Made by a program: the position numbers and the translations under genes
Part shown: piece after piece, positions 1 to 9,251 of the stretch
Layout: the number at the start of each line of letters is the position of its first letter
Numbering within the stretch: position 1 is the stretch's first letter
Notes under the pieces: generated by a model
The model's database searches: none
What the model was told of the DNA's origin: nothing
Seen by the model: only the letters and a program-made list of their open reading frames with translations
DNA from: Nitrospinota bacterium
GTDB taxonomy: Bacteria > Nitrospinota_A > UBA7883
Assembly: GCA_016207925.1 (NCBI GenBank)
Contig: JACQZB010000073.1
Location: 1 to 34,790 of the forward strand
Reading direction: 5' to 3'
DNA length: 34,790 nt

Positions 1-2
1 AA

Positions 3-464
3 TTGAAGGATTACGGCGCGCCGCTCCACCGTTCATGGGGCGGGTGGCTGATAGTCCTTGCCGGGCCGCTGGCGTTCGCCGGAGCTTTGATCGCCGCCCG
101 GCGCCGGGCGCGGCGCGAAAGCGACCCGGCGTATGCGCGCGCTTCGGCGGCGTACCGGACGGCCCAAGCCCGCATGGCGGAGGCCGGACGGACGGAAGGG
201 CGCGAGGAGCTATACGCGCTGCTCGATCAGGCGGCGCGGGGTTACCTGGCCGACCGGTGGCACTTGCCCTTGCCGGCGCTTTCCCGTGAAGAAGCGCGCG
301 GCAGGCTTGAAACCGCGGGCCACACGGAATTGGCCGCGAGCGTGGACGGCCTGTTTGAAGCCCTGGAACATGCGCGATTCGCCTCGCCCGGCTCGGACGA
401 CCGCCCCGCGGCGTTGACGCGGGTGAAGGAGACTATCGCGGCGCTGGAGAAAACCAAACCATGA
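3..464 (+). CDS. C-terminal part of a BatD-like / aerotolerance-type membrane protein (5' end outside or near window edge)
   Basis: ORF with a TM segment (GGWLIVLAGPLAFAGALIAA) followed by a soluble helical tail, directly overlapping a TPR/BatE-like gene; context typical of Bat operons. Start probably upstream of the window. Confidence 0.5.
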   Translation: MKDYGAPLHRSWGGWLIVLAGPLAFAGALIAARRRARRESDPAYARASAAYRTAQARMAEAGRTEGREELYALLDQAARGYLADRWHLPLPALSREEARGRLETAGHTELAASVDGLFEALEHARFASPGSDDRPAALTRVKETIAALEKTKP

Positions 465-1113
465 ACATGGCGCGGCTGATTCTGGTGATCCTGGTTCTGG
501 CCAACGCGGGTTTCGCGCGCGCGCAACCGGCGGAGGAGGCGTTCAACCGGGGCGCGGCCCTATTCGCCAAGGGCGATTATGCCGCCGCCATCGAGGCGTA
601 CGGGAGCGTCACCCTTGCAAACCCCGCGCTGGAATACAATCGTGGGCTTGCGTATCTCAAACTGGGGCGGCTGGGCAAGGCGGTGGTCCATTTCGAGCGG
701 GCGCTGCGGCTTGATCCCTCCGATGAGGACGCGCGCTACAACCTCGAACTGATCCGGGCGGCGCAAAAGGACCGTCTGCCCTCTTCGCAAGGGGGCGGCG
801 CCATGACGATGGTGGAGGGGTTTTACCGCGCGCTTCCGCTGGAAGCGATCGCCATGGCCGCACTGGGGTTGTGGCTTGTGGCGTGGGCGCTGGGCGCGGC
901 GCTAATCCTGGCGCGCGGCGAAAGGCGTTCGCTTTCCATCGCGCTGGCGGGCGCCGCCGCCGCCGCGGCGCTATGGATCGCGCTTACGGCGGCGCGGATT
1001 TACGAATACGAGCGCGGCGGACGGGCCGTGGCGGTGGTCCAAACCGTGGATGCGCTGGCCGCCCCTTCGCAGGGCGCGAAGGGGTGGACCGCGCCGCAAT
1101 TGAGGAAATATAA
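461..1113 (+). pseudogene. BatE-like TPR protein with a disrupted C-terminal SH3 domain
   Basis: Signal peptide, TPR repeats (AIEAYGSVTLANPALEYNRGLAYLKLGRLGKAVVHFERALRLDPSDEDARYNLEL), TM segments. The SH3-like end (EGVDRAAIEEI stop) is found in another frame ending at 1113; the annotated frame runs on to 1153. Confidence 0.6.
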
Positions 1114-1115
1114 CG

Positions 1116-1307
1116 CTATTCTTCGCCTGCCCCAGCCTTGCCGTAGACAATGACCGGAACTTCCTTGTCCGGCGTAAAGGGTTTCCCGCACAGGGGGTTG
1201 ACGCACGTATTCTCCACGCTCACCCGGCCCTCCTGGTTGGTCTTGCAATGGGGGCACAGCACCACGGTCTTGGTGTTGGGCTTCGGTTCCTTTGTTTCCT
1301 TGCTCAT
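1116..1307 (-). CDS. Small zinc-ribbon-like protein
   Basis: MSKETKEPKPNTKTVVLCPHCKTNQEGRVSVENTCVNPLCGKPF...; two Cys pairs (CPHC, CVNPLC). Confidence 0.6.
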   Translation of the reverse strand: MSKETKEPKPNTKTVVLCPHCKTNQEGRVSVENTCVNPLCGKPFTPDKEVPVIVYGKAGAGEE

Positions 1308-1331
1308 GACTTCGCGATCCCCTGTCAACGG

Positions 1332-1362
1332 TTGAACATGATCACCGGCACGGGGCTATAAT
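1332..1362 (+). promoter_or_regulatory. Candidate sigma70-type promoter for hemB
   Basis: TTGAAC (1332-1337), 19 bp spacer, TATAAT (1357-1362). Confidence 0.4.
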
Positions 1363-1439
1363 AATGTTCCGGGCCGCGCCGGGCAAGTCCCGCGCGCCGG
1401 GTAAAGGCGATAACCGGCAGGAGCGAACAAGGAGCGTCC

Positions 1440-2414
1440 ATGAAATTCCCCCAATACCGCGCGCGCCGGATGCGCGCCACGCCCAACATACGGCGCATGG
1501 TCCGCGAAACGCGGTTGTCGCCGGACATGCTCATCTACCCCATGTTCGTGGCGTGGGGCAAGGGCAAGAAGGAGGAAATCTCCTCCATGCCGGGCAATTA
1601 CCGCCTCTCCGTGGACCGGCTCGCCGCCGAAGTGAAAGACGTGGAGGCGCTCGGCATCCCCGCGGTGATCCTGTTCGGCATTCCGGAGAAAAAGGACGAC
1701 AAAGGCTCCGAAGCCTACAACCCGGATGGCGTCGTCTGCCGCGCCGTCAAGGAGATCAAGAACGCCTGTCCCGCGCTTACCGTTATCACCGACGTGTGCA
1801 TAGACGAATACACCACCCACGGCCATTGCGGCGTGGTGGCTGGCGACAAGATACTCAACGACCCCACGCTGGAGCTTTTGGGCCTGATGGCGCTGGCCCA
1901 CGCCGGCGCCGGGGCGGACATCGTGGCCCCCAGCGACATGATGGACGGGCGGGTGGGCGCCATCCGCATCGCGCTGGACGACAACGGGTACAAGGACACC
2001 GCCATAATGTCCTACGCCGCAAAATACGCCAGCGGCTTTTACGGCCCTTTCCGCGAGGCGTGCGATTCCGCTCCGCAGTTCGGCGACCGCGCCACCTACC
2101 AGATGGACCCCGCCAACGCGCGCGAGGCCATCCGCGAGGTGGCGCTGGACATCGTGGAGGCGGCGGACATCCTGATGGTCAAGCCCGCGCTCCCTTACCT
2201 GGACATCATCCGCATGATAAAAACGCAGTTCAACCTGCCGCTGGCCGCCTACAACGTCTCCGGCGAATACGCCATGATCGAGGCCGCCGCGCGCAACGGA
2301 TGGATTGACCGCGACCGGGTGATGATGGAGACGCTGTTGTCCATCCACCGCGCGGGGGCGGACATGATCTTGACCTACTTCGCCAAGGACGCCGCGCGGC
2401 TTTTGCGGGGATAA
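1440..2414 (+). CDS. hemB: Delta-aminolevulinic acid dehydratase (porphobilinogen synthase)
   Basis: Full-length [33 protein letters not shown] ... [15 protein letters not shown] ... [16 protein letters not shown] ... [10 protein letters not shown]. Confidence 0.97.
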   Translation: MKFPQYRARRMRATPNIRRMVRETRLSPDMLIYPMFVAWGKGKKEEISSMPGNYRLSVDRLAAEVKDVEALGIPAVILFGIPEKKDDKGSEAYNPDGVVCRAVKEIKNACPALTVITDVCIDEYTTHGHCGVVAGDKILNDPTLELLGLMALAHAGAGADIVAPSDMMDGRVGAIRIALDDNGYKDTAIMSYAAKYASGFYGPFREACDSAPQFGDRATYQMDPANAREAIREVALDIVEAADILMVKPALPYLDIIRMIKTQFNLPLAAYNVSGEYAMIEAAARNGWIDRDRVMMETLLSIHRAGADMILTYFAKDAARLLRG

Positions 2415-2417
2415 TCC

Positions 2418-2972
2418 ATGGCGCGTGTGCTGCTGCATGTCTGCTGCGCCCCCTGCTCGCCGTGGGTGGTGGAAACCCTGCGGCGCGAGGCGGAGGTGGC
2501 GCTGTATTACTACAATCCCAACATTCACCCGGAAAGCGAATGGCGCGCGCGGCTCGCGGAGTTGGAGCGCTGGGCGAAGGACATCGGCGTCCCGCTGGTC
2601 GTGGAGGAGTACGGCGCGCCGGAATGGTTCGAACGGGTAAAGGGACTGGAGAAAGAACCGGAACGGGGCGCGCGGTGCGAGGCCTGCCTTGACATGCGCC
2701 TGGAACGGGCGGCGCGCAAGGCCGAAGCGCTTGGCTTTGAGCGCTACGGAACCGTCCTCACCGTCTCGCCCCACAAGGACGCGGCGGCGGTCAACCGTAT
2801 CGGCGCGTCGCATGGTGAGGGGCGGGGCGTGGAATTCATCGCCGCCGACTGGAAGAAAAAGGACGGCTATAAAATCACCACGCTGATGGCGCGCGCGGAA
2901 GGCTTTTACCGCCAGGCTTACTGCGGCTGCGTGTACTCCCGCCACGCCGGAAAGGCGGCCGATGGCGCTTGA
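2418..2972 (+). CDS. queH: Epoxyqueuosine reductase QueH (DUF208)
   Basis: LLHVCCAPCSPWVVETL ... YYYNPNIHPESEW ... CEACLDMRLERAA ... YCGCVYS: QueH cysteine motifs. Confidence 0.93.
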   Translation: MARVLLHVCCAPCSPWVVETLRREAEVALYYYNPNIHPESEWRARLAELERWAKDIGVPLVVEEYGAPEWFERVKGLEKEPERGARCEACLDMRLERAARKAEALGFERYGTVLTVSPHKDAAAVNRIGASHGEGRGVEFIAADWKKKDGYKITTLMARAEGFYRQAYCGCVYSRHAGKAADGA

Positions 2973-3768
2973 CCGGTTCGCCCAGGCCGCGGCGGAGTAC
3001 ACAAGGCGCGCGGTGGTTCAAGCATCGGCGGCGGAGCCGTTGTTCGCGCTATTGAATATTGGCGAGGCCGAGGATGTTCTGGACGTCGGTTGCGGCGCCG
3101 GGAACCTTACCGCGCGCGTCCGGGGCATGACCAGGGGCCGCGTGGCGGGCGTTGACCCCTCGGAGGCGATGCTGGCCGGGGCGCGCCGCGCCCGCGAGGA
3201 ATTGGACATCGAATACTACTTATGCGCCGCGGAGGAGTTGCCGTTCAACCGTGAGTTTGACGCCGCCTTCGCCAACAGTTCCATGCAATGGTTTGCCGAT
3301 CCGCCCCGCGCCTTCGCCGCGATCCGCAATGCGTTGCGGCCCGGGGGGCGGTTCGCGGCGCAAGCCCCCGCCACCAGCGGCTATTGCCCCCAGTTCCTGC
3401 GCGCCGTTGAGGAAGTGGCGCGCCAGGGTGAAACCGCGGCGGCCTTCGCCTCGTTCAAGAATCCATGGTTCTTCCGCGATAGCGTGGAGGAGTACCGTCT
3501 GCTGCTGGAGGGGGCCGGGTTCCGCGTGATTCACGCCGTCATCGAGCGTGTGGAAACCCCCATGCCGCCGGATACGGCCATGGACGTGTTCGAATCAGGC
3601 GCGGCGGCGGGCTACCTGGGCGCGTCGTGCTATCCCGCGCCGCTCCCCGATGGTTACGCCGAGGCGTTCCGGCGCATCGTCCGGGAATCCTTCCAACGTC
3701 AGGCGGGCGCCGATGGGCTTGTTCCGCTTACCTTCAACCGGATCATGCTGCTGGCGCGTAACCCTTAG
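2962..3768 (+). CDS. Class I SAM-dependent methyltransferase (BioC-like)
   Basis: Motif I VLDVGCGAGNLTARV, post-motif GVDPSEAMLAGAR; overlaps the queH 3' end. Confidence 0.85.
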   Translation: MALDRFAQAAAEYTRRAVVQASAAEPLFALLNIGEAEDVLDVGCGAGNLTARVRGMTRGRVAGVDPSEAMLAGARRAREELDIEYYLCAAEELPFNREFDAAFANSSMQWFADPPRAFAAIRNALRPGGRFAAQAPATSGYCPQFLRAVEEVARQGETAAAFASFKNPWFFRDSVEEYRLLLEGAGFRVIHAVIERVETPMPPDTAMDVFESGAAAGYLGASCYPAPLPDGYAEAFRRIVRESFQRQAGADGLVPLTFNRIMLLARNP

Positions 3769-4115
3769 TTTCTCCATTTCGCGCCCCACTTGGCCATGGC
3801 GCGTATCACGCCGCCCAACCCCGCCCCTTTGGCCGTAAGTTCGTACTCAACACGGGGCGGCACTTCGGCGAATACCGTCCGTTTGATGATCCCGGAGTTT
3901 TCCAACTCGCGCAGCCGGGCGCTCAACGTCCGCGGGCTTACCCCCGCCAGCGACGCGCGCAACTTGCCAAAACGCTTCTTCCCGCCCAAAAGGTCGCGCA
4001 GGATCAGCAGGGTCCATTTTCCCTGGAGGACGTCCATGGCTTTATGGACCGGGCAGAACGGATCGCACGATGGCGCCCCGGCCTGGGCGTTAAGCGTTAT
4101 CCCCTGTTTTTTCAT
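3765..4115 (-). CDS. HxlR-family winged-helix transcriptional regulator
   Basis: CPVHKAMDVLQGKWTLLILRDLLGGKKRFGKLRASLAGVSPRTLSARLRELENSGIIKRTVF: canonical HxlR. Confidence 0.93.
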   Translation of the reverse strand: MKKQGITLNAQAGAPSCDPFCPVHKAMDVLQGKWTLLILRDLLGGKKRFGKLRASLAGVSPRTLSARLRELENSGIIKRTVFAEVPPRVEYELTAKGAGLGGVIRAMAKWGAKWRN

Positions 4116-4116
4116 A

Positions 4117-4138
4117 ATAGTATATTATTGGTAACTAT
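4117..4138. promoter_or_regulatory. Candidate HxlR operator in divergent intergenic region
   Basis: Imperfect dyad ATAGT-N12-ACTAT in an AT-rich gap between divergent regulator and oxidoreductase genes. Confidence 0.3.
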
Positions 4139-4231
4139 TTTACTTTTATATCACTACTTGCGCGGGTATATCAAGCTCTGCTATCAAGACCATGATGAAA
4201 ACATTTACACCATCACGCAAGGAGCGGCGCC

Positions 4232-5101
4232 ATGGCTGAATCCATTCTCGTGACCGGATCCACCGGCAATGTAGGCTCGGAGCTTGTCAAGGCGCTTGCC
4301 GCCGCGCGGGCCGATTTTTACGCGGCGGTTCACTCACCCCAAAAAGCGGCGGCCCTGCAGGCCCAGGGGATTAAAATCCGGCTCATGGACTTCTCGGACC
4401 CCGTCTCCATGGCCTCCGCGATGAAGGGGATAGGCAGGTTGTTCCTGCTCCAGCCGCTGACCCCGGCGATGGCGGAAACGGCCAACACCGCGGTGGCCGG
4501 GGCAATAGCGGCGGGTGTGAAAAGAATCGTCCGCCTCTCCGGCATGGGAGCGGATCCCAAGGGGGCGATCGCGCTGGCGCGCTGGCACGGGGCGGCGGAT
4601 GACCACGTCATGCGATCAGGCGCCGATTGGGCCATCCTTCGGCCCAATTCGTTCATGCAGAATTTCAGCGTCTCGCACGGGTGGAGCATCCGGGGCAAGG
4701 GGGAGTTTTACCTTCCGCTGGAAAACGCGGCGGTCAGTTGGGTGGATGTCCGCGACATCGCCCGCGCCGCCGCGGCGGCGCTGACCACCGATGGCCATTG
4801 CGGCGCCGTCCATACGTTGTCCGGCCCGGCGGCCCTTACCGGCGCGCAGGTGGCGGCGGCGCTGACCAATGCGTCCGGCCGGCCCGTGCGCTATGTCGCG
4901 GTGAGCGCTGACGCCGCCCGCGAAAGCATGACAGGCGCCGGTTTGCCCGATTGGCTGGTGGACGCGTTAGGGGAGCTTTTTGCCGCCAACCGCGCGGGTT
5001 ACACGGCGGCGGTAACCCAAGACATCGAGCGGATAACCGGGGCGCCCCCCGCGCCGTTTGGGAAGTTCGCGCGCGATTACGCCGCGTCCTTCCGCGCGTG
5101 A
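4232..5101 (+). CDS. NmrA/SDR-type NAD(P)-binding oxidoreductase (QorB-like)
   Basis: ILVTGSTGNVGSELVKAL nucleotide-binding motif; divergent from the HxlR gene, as in E. coli qorR/qorB (ytfH/ytfG). Confidence 0.85.
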   Translation: MAESILVTGSTGNVGSELVKALAAARADFYAAVHSPQKAAALQAQGIKIRLMDFSDPVSMASAMKGIGRLFLLQPLTPAMAETANTAVAGAIAAGVKRIVRLSGMGADPKGAIALARWHGAADDHVMRSGADWAILRPNSFMQNFSVSHGWSIRGKGEFYLPLENAAVSWVDVRDIARAAAAALTTDGHCGAVHTLSGPAALTGAQVAAALTNASGRPVRYVAVSADAARESMTGAGLPDWLVDALGELFAANRAGYTAAVTQDIERITGAPPAPFGKFARDYAASFRA

Positions 5102-5110
5102 CGCGGGGCG

Positions 5111-5380
5111 TTATTCGCCACGGACGCCGGCGATCTTGCGTTCGGTCTGTTCGTTGATCTTTTCCCTGTCGCGGCGGAGCTGTTCGGCGAGCGCGGCGGC
5201 GGCGGCCGGGTCGCCGCCCGTTTCGCCGAGCTTTTTCTGGCACATGATTTCGGCCTCGGCGATTTTCGCCTCGCCGATGCGGCGCAGTTCGGCGATCTCT
5301 TTTTTCTGCGCTTCCGAAAGCTTTTTATCGCCCGTCAGCCGGGCGCTTTTTTCCATCGCCAGTTCCAGGGCCGATTTCAT
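5111..5380 (-). CDS. Hypothetical charged helical protein, 89 aa
   Basis: Complete ORF overlapping the 3' end of the upstream M48 peptidase gene by about 56 nt; predicted coiled/helical composition. Confidence 0.5.
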   Translation of the reverse strand: MKSALELAMEKSARLTGDKKLSEAQKKEIAELRRIGEAKIAEAEIMCQKKLGETGGDPAAAAALAEQLRRDREKINEQTERKIAGVRGE

Positions 5381-6431
5381 CCGTGGTCTCCTCCTCGCCG
5401 GGTTTCTTTTTCATCTTAATCTCGCGGATCACCGTCTCGGCGGGAACCAACGTCTTGATACGCAGTCCCGGCGCCAGCGGCGCGTCGAGTTCCATGCCGT
5501 TGAGCGCGGCGGTTTCCAGCCCCAGGGTGGCGTCCTTTGAATACTTCTCGGCCAACGCGCGGAAGGTGTCCCCCGGCTCGACGGTATGGATATGCAGCTT
5601 GTAGGGCGGATAGGTAAGCCCCTTGCGTTTGGGGGCGCCGTAGCGCAGGCCGTCAATGGCGTCCAGGTAGCGGTCGCGTTGCAGGTTATAGACCCCGTCG
5701 CGCGCGGCCAGAAGCCCCGCCTTGCCCTCGGTTTCGATGATGCGGCTTATGGTGTCCGGATGGGTGGCCATGAAGCCGTGGTAGGTTTGCGCGCCCAACT
5801 GCTCGAAGGTGCGCAGCGATTTGAGGAAATGGACGATGCCTTCCGGGTCATATCCCGCGTCGTGGGCCAGGATCATGCCCACCTGGTCGGACTCCACTTC
5901 CATCTCACGCCCGTAACCGGAAAGTATCTGGCCCGATATCGTGCTGGTGACGGTCAGCCATGCGGCGGCGTTCTCGCGCGCGTCCTTGCTCACCGCCAGC
6001 CCGCCGAGGGCCAACAGCGTCTGCGCGATGCTTTTTTTCATCTGCTTGACGGCGTGGTGGCCGATGACGTGCCCGATTTCGTGCCCCAGCACGCCCGCCA
6101 GCGCCGACTCCGAGTTGAGCGCCGCCAGCAGTCCGCGGGTGACGTAGATGTAGCCGCCGGGCAGCGCGAAGGCGTTGACCATCTCGTGGTCAACCACCTT
6201 GAAGTGGTACTCAAATTCCGGCTGGGCCACCTTTTCGAGCACGCGGCGGCCCACGCCGCGCACGTATTCCTGAACCCGCTCGTCCTCGTACAGGCCATAG
6301 CCCTTGACGATTTCCTGATCGGTTTTCTTGCCGATTTCCTCCTCGTCCGTCCCTTCGAACAGCGCCAGAGCGGGGGCTGCGGCGAACAGCGTCAGCGCCG
6401 CGGCGAGGAGGAGCGAAGCGGGTCTTGTCAT
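5325..6431 (-). CDS. M48-family metalloprotease (BepA/LoiP-like) with C-terminal LysM domain
   Basis: Signal peptide MTRPASLLLAAALTLFAAAPALA; VLGHEIGHVIGHHAVKQ (HExxH); ESDQVG; LysM segment HTVEPGDTFRALAEKYSKDATLGLETAALNG. Confidence 0.92.
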   Translation of the reverse strand: MTRPASLLLAAALTLFAAAPALALFEGTDEEEIGKKTDQEIVKGYGLYEDERVQEYVRGVGRRVLEKVAQPEFEYHFKVVDHEMVNAFALPGGYIYVTRGLLAALNSESALAGVLGHEIGHVIGHHAVKQMKKSIAQTLLALGGLAVSKDARENAAAWLTVTSTISGQILSGYGREMEVESDQVGMILAHDAGYDPEGIVHFLKSLRTFEQLGAQTYHGFMATHPDTISRIIETEGKAGLLAARDGVYNLQRDRYLDAIDGLRYGAPKRKGLTYPPYKLHIHTVEPGDTFRALAEKYSKDATLGLETAALNGMELDAPLAPGLRIKTLVPAETVIREIKMKKKPGEEETTDEIGPGTGDGKKRPADGR

Positions 6432-6510
6432 ATCACGATCCGGCTGAAACCAGGATTGTAGCACGCGCGGCCCCGGCGGAACCGCGAGGGGATATGACGG
6501 ACAAAGCCGG

Positions 6511-6948
6511 TCAGCGCAGGTATGACCGGACTTCGCCGTTTTCGCCGTACAGGTACAGCGCCGCCTGTCCGTCGCCCTCAAGGGTCAGCGCGGCGCGGGT
6601 GGCGCCTTTACGGTCCACCAGTGACACCTGGGGCCGGTCTCCCTCGCCGATGGCCAGCCGCAGCCTTGGGACGCCGTCGGGGCCCAGCATCACAAATCCC
6701 GGTTCGCCGGAGGGCTTAACGGCCAGCGCCATGCGCCGTCCGCCGCCGCCGGAAAGACGGATCGTGGCGCCGCCCCCGGAAAGCCCCACGCGCACGGCCT
6801 CCCTTCCCCGGTCATCGAACAAGGCCAAGGCCGGTTCGCCGTCTGCCCCCAAGCCCACCGCGGCGCGGGTCCGGCCACGCTCGTCCTCAACCACGAACTC
6901 GCGGGCGGTGACGCGCCCGGCGCGAATGTCGGTTTCGCGCTTGTCCAC
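6511..6948 (-). CDS. Hypothetical protein with tandem DxxGxxR-type short beta repeats
   Basis: Repeats such as FVVEDERGRTRAAVGL, LALFDDRGREAVRVGL, VMLGPDGVPRLRL, VSLVDRKGATRAALTL, LYLYGENGEVRSYL. Likely GTG start at 6948, just overlapping the trpA stop. Confidence 0.65.
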   Translation of the reverse strand: MDKRETDIRAGRVTAREFVVEDERGRTRAAVGLGADGEPALALFDDRGREAVRVGLSGGGATIRLSGGGGRRMALAVKPSGEPGFVMLGPDGVPRLRLAIGEGDRPQVSLVDRKGATRAALTLEGDGQAALYLYGENGEVRSYLR

Positions 6949-6953
6949 GGCGG

Positions 6954-7754
6954 TCAGCGCCCGTCCATGGCGCGGCGGATGGAACGCACATAGCGGCCCA
7001 ACGCGCGCGCGGCTCCCATGGCGGAACGTTCCGCGTCTATCACCTCGATGGCGCGCGAGCCGATGATCACCCCGTCGGCCACGGCGCACAGGGCGCGGGC
7101 CTGTTCCGGCGTTTTGACCCCGAATCCCGCCAGCACCGGAAGCCGCGTCATCCGCCGCATGCGCGCAACGCCCGCGGCGACCTCGTTGGCCGTAGCCTGC
7201 GGCCCGCCGGTGACGCCCCGCACGTTGATGTAGTACACGAAGCCGCTGGAAAGCTCCGCGATGCGCCGCAGCCGCTCCGGGGTGGAGGTGGGCGCCGCCA
7301 AGAACACCGTGTCCAGCCCGGCGCCGCGCGCGGGGGGGACGAACTCCTCCGCCTCCTCCGGGGGAACGTCGGGCAGTATCACCCCCGATACCCCCGCCTG
7401 GGCCGACTGGCGCATGAACTTTTGTACGCCATGGTTGACCACCAGCGTGGAGGCGATCATGAACACAAGGGGGACTTCCACCCGCTCATGGACCCGCGCC
7501 GCGACCTCGATGGTTTTCGTCAGCGACGTTCCCTTGCCAATGGCCCGCATGAACGAGCGCTGGATCACCGGCCCGTCCGCCAAAGGGTCGGAAAAAGGAA
7601 CGCCCAGCTCGATGATGTCCGCGCCCGCGTCCACCGCGGCGGCCACAAGGTCCGGTGTGGCGCGCGGCGAGGGGTCGCCGGCGGTGATGAAAATCGCCAG
7701 CGCCTTGCGCTTCTTCTTGCGAAGGTCTTGCAGCGTATCGTTCAATGCGCCCAT
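6954..7754 (-). CDS. trpA: Tryptophan synthase alpha chain
   Basis: FITAGDPSP, ADIIELGVPFSDPLADGPVIQ, GVSGVILPDVPPEEAEEF, GFVYYINVRGVTG, LPVLAGFGVKTPEQA. Confidence 0.97.
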   Translation of the reverse strand: MGALNDTLQDLRKKKRKALAIFITAGDPSPRATPDLVAAAVDAGADIIELGVPFSDPLADGPVIQRSFMRAIGKGTSLTKTIEVAARVHERVEVPLVFMIASTLVVNHGVQKFMRQSAQAGVSGVILPDVPPEEAEEFVPPARGAGLDTVFLAAPTSTPERLRRIAELSSGFVYYINVRGVTGGPQATANEVAAGVARMRRMTRLPVLAGFGVKTPEQARALCAVADGVIIGSRAIEVIDAERSAMGAARALGRYVRSIRRAMDGR

Positions 7755-7757
7755 GAG

Positions 7758-8860
7758 TCAGTCCTCGTATCCCAACAGGCGCTGGGCGACCGCCACGTCC
7801 TTGTCGCCCCGGCCGGAAAGGCCGATGACGATCACCTTGCGTTTACCCATTTTCGGCGCGTTTTTAATGGCCCAGGCCACCGCATGGGCGCTTTCGAACG
7901 CGGGAATGATGCCTTCGAGTTTGGAGAGGGTCTCGAACGCGGCCAACGCTTCCTTATCGGTGGCGCTGTCGTATGTGGCGCGTCCCGTGTCCTTGAGCCA
8001 GGCGTGTTCCGGCCCCACGCCGGGGTAGTCCAGCCCGGCGGAAATCGAATGGGTGTCCATCACCTGCCCGTCGCGGTCGAGCATGACGTAGCTTTTCGAT
8101 CCGTGCAGCACGCCCACCTTGCCGCGGGCCAACGTGGCGCCGTGCCGCCCGGTGGCGATCCCCTCGCCCGCCGCCTCCACCCCCACCAGGCGCGTCTCGC
8201 CATCCTCGATGAACGGGTGGAACAGGCCGATGGAGTTGGAGCCGCCACCCACGCACGCCACCAGGTAATCCGGCAGCCGGCCCTCCTTGACCATGATCTG
8301 CAATTTCGCCTCGTGGCCGATGACGCACTGGAAATCGCGCACGATCATGGGAAACGGGTGCGGCCCCACCACCGAACCCGGATCACCTCCGCGCCCATCA
8401 GCCTCATGCGGAACACGTTGAGCTTCTGCCGTTCCATGTCCACCGCGCCCATGAACACGGCGCACTTGAGGCCCAACAGCGCCGCCGCGGTGGCGGTGGC
8501 CACGCCGTGCTGGCCCGCGCCCGTCTCCGCGATGACGCGCCCCTTTTTCATCCGCACGGCCAGCAGCGCCTGGCCGATGGTGTTGTTGATCTTGTGCGCG
8601 CCGGTATGCGCCAGGTCTTCCCGCTTGAGGTAGATGCGCGCCCCGCCGAGGGTTTTGGTCAGCCGCGAGGCGAAGTACAGCGGCGTGGGCCGGCCGATGT
8701 AGGTGGATTGCAACCGCTCAAGCTGGCGGTGGAACTCCGCGTCCTTGCGCGACTTTTCGTATTCGCGGCCCAGTTCGGCCAACGCGGGCATCAAGGTTTC
8801 GATGACGTACTGGCCGCCGAACGGGCCAAAGTGGCCGTTGTCGCCGGGAAGTTTTTCCAT
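7758..8860 (-). pseudogene. trpB: Tryptophan synthase beta chain, broken by an internal deletion/frame switch
   Basis: N-terminal half in ORF 8345..8911 ([19 protein letters not shown] ... HTGAHKINN ... MRLMGAEVI); C-terminal half in ORF 7758..8465 ([21 protein letters not shown] ... VGGGSNSIG ...). The conserved block between GAEVI and GSVVGPHP is absent. Confidence 0.9.
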
Positions 8861-9016
8861 TGATCCTCTTGAAAGTGCATCCGGTATAACCCACTTTTCC
8901 CGCCCCGTCAAGCGTGGCTCATGCGTGCGCGGGACAAAATGCGGCTGGCGCGCCCGTGTCTCTTTTGCTCCCCCTGCCAGGCGGGGGAACGGAAGAATAG
9001 GGCGCGGGGCGCATTG

Positions 9017-9079
9017 TTTCCCTCGCCCCTTGCGGGAGAGGGAAAGCGCCGAGTGATAACGAGGCGCTTATGTGAGGGG
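9017..9079 (+). repeat. Interspersed inverted-repeat (REP-like) element, copy A
   Basis: TTTCCCTCGCCCCTTGCGGGAGAGGGAAAGCGCCgagtgataacgaGGCGCTTATGTGAGGGG; stem-loops. Confidence 0.75.
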
Positions 9080-9086
9080 TTGTTGA

Positions 9087-9140
9087 ATCCCCCTCACCCG
9101 GCGGCGGACCGCCACCCTCTCCCGCGAGGGGAGAGGGGAA
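9087..9140 (-). repeat. Interspersed inverted-repeat (REP-like) element, copy B, opposite orientation to copy A
   Basis: Reverse complement TTCCCCTCTCCCCTCGCGGGAGAGGGTGGCGGTCCGCCGCCGGGTGAGGGGGAT matches the element at 14510-14563 apart from the variable loop. Confidence 0.8.
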
Positions 9141-9182
9141 GAGTTGAGAGCGGCGCGGCATCGTAGGTTTTCCCGCAAGAAT

Positions 9183-9202
9183 CCGTGGTCAGACGACCAC
9201 GG
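9183..9202. repeat. Perfect 8-bp stem hairpin
   Basis: CCGTGGTC-AGAC-GACCACGG. Confidence 0.6.
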
Positions 9203-9251
9203 GGAAGCAACAACTTATGCAAAGGTCTCCTTGTCAAGGTGGAGCAAAAGA

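Noticed and set aside
1356-3002. 548-aa minus-strand ORF opposite hemB/queH
   Set aside because: Antisense shadow ORF of high-GC coding DNA; His/Arg/Val-rich with no domain, and the plus-strand genes are unambiguous.
5586-6461. 291-aa plus-strand ORF opposite the M48 peptidase
   Set aside because: Shadow ORF; the minus strand encodes a clear HExxH/LysM protein.
7422-8633. 403-aa plus-strand ORF opposite trpBA
   Set aside because: Shadow of conserved trp genes; no recognisable motifs.
9017-9140. CRISPR array
   Set aside because: The repeats are few, inverted rather than direct, and lack regular unique spacers.
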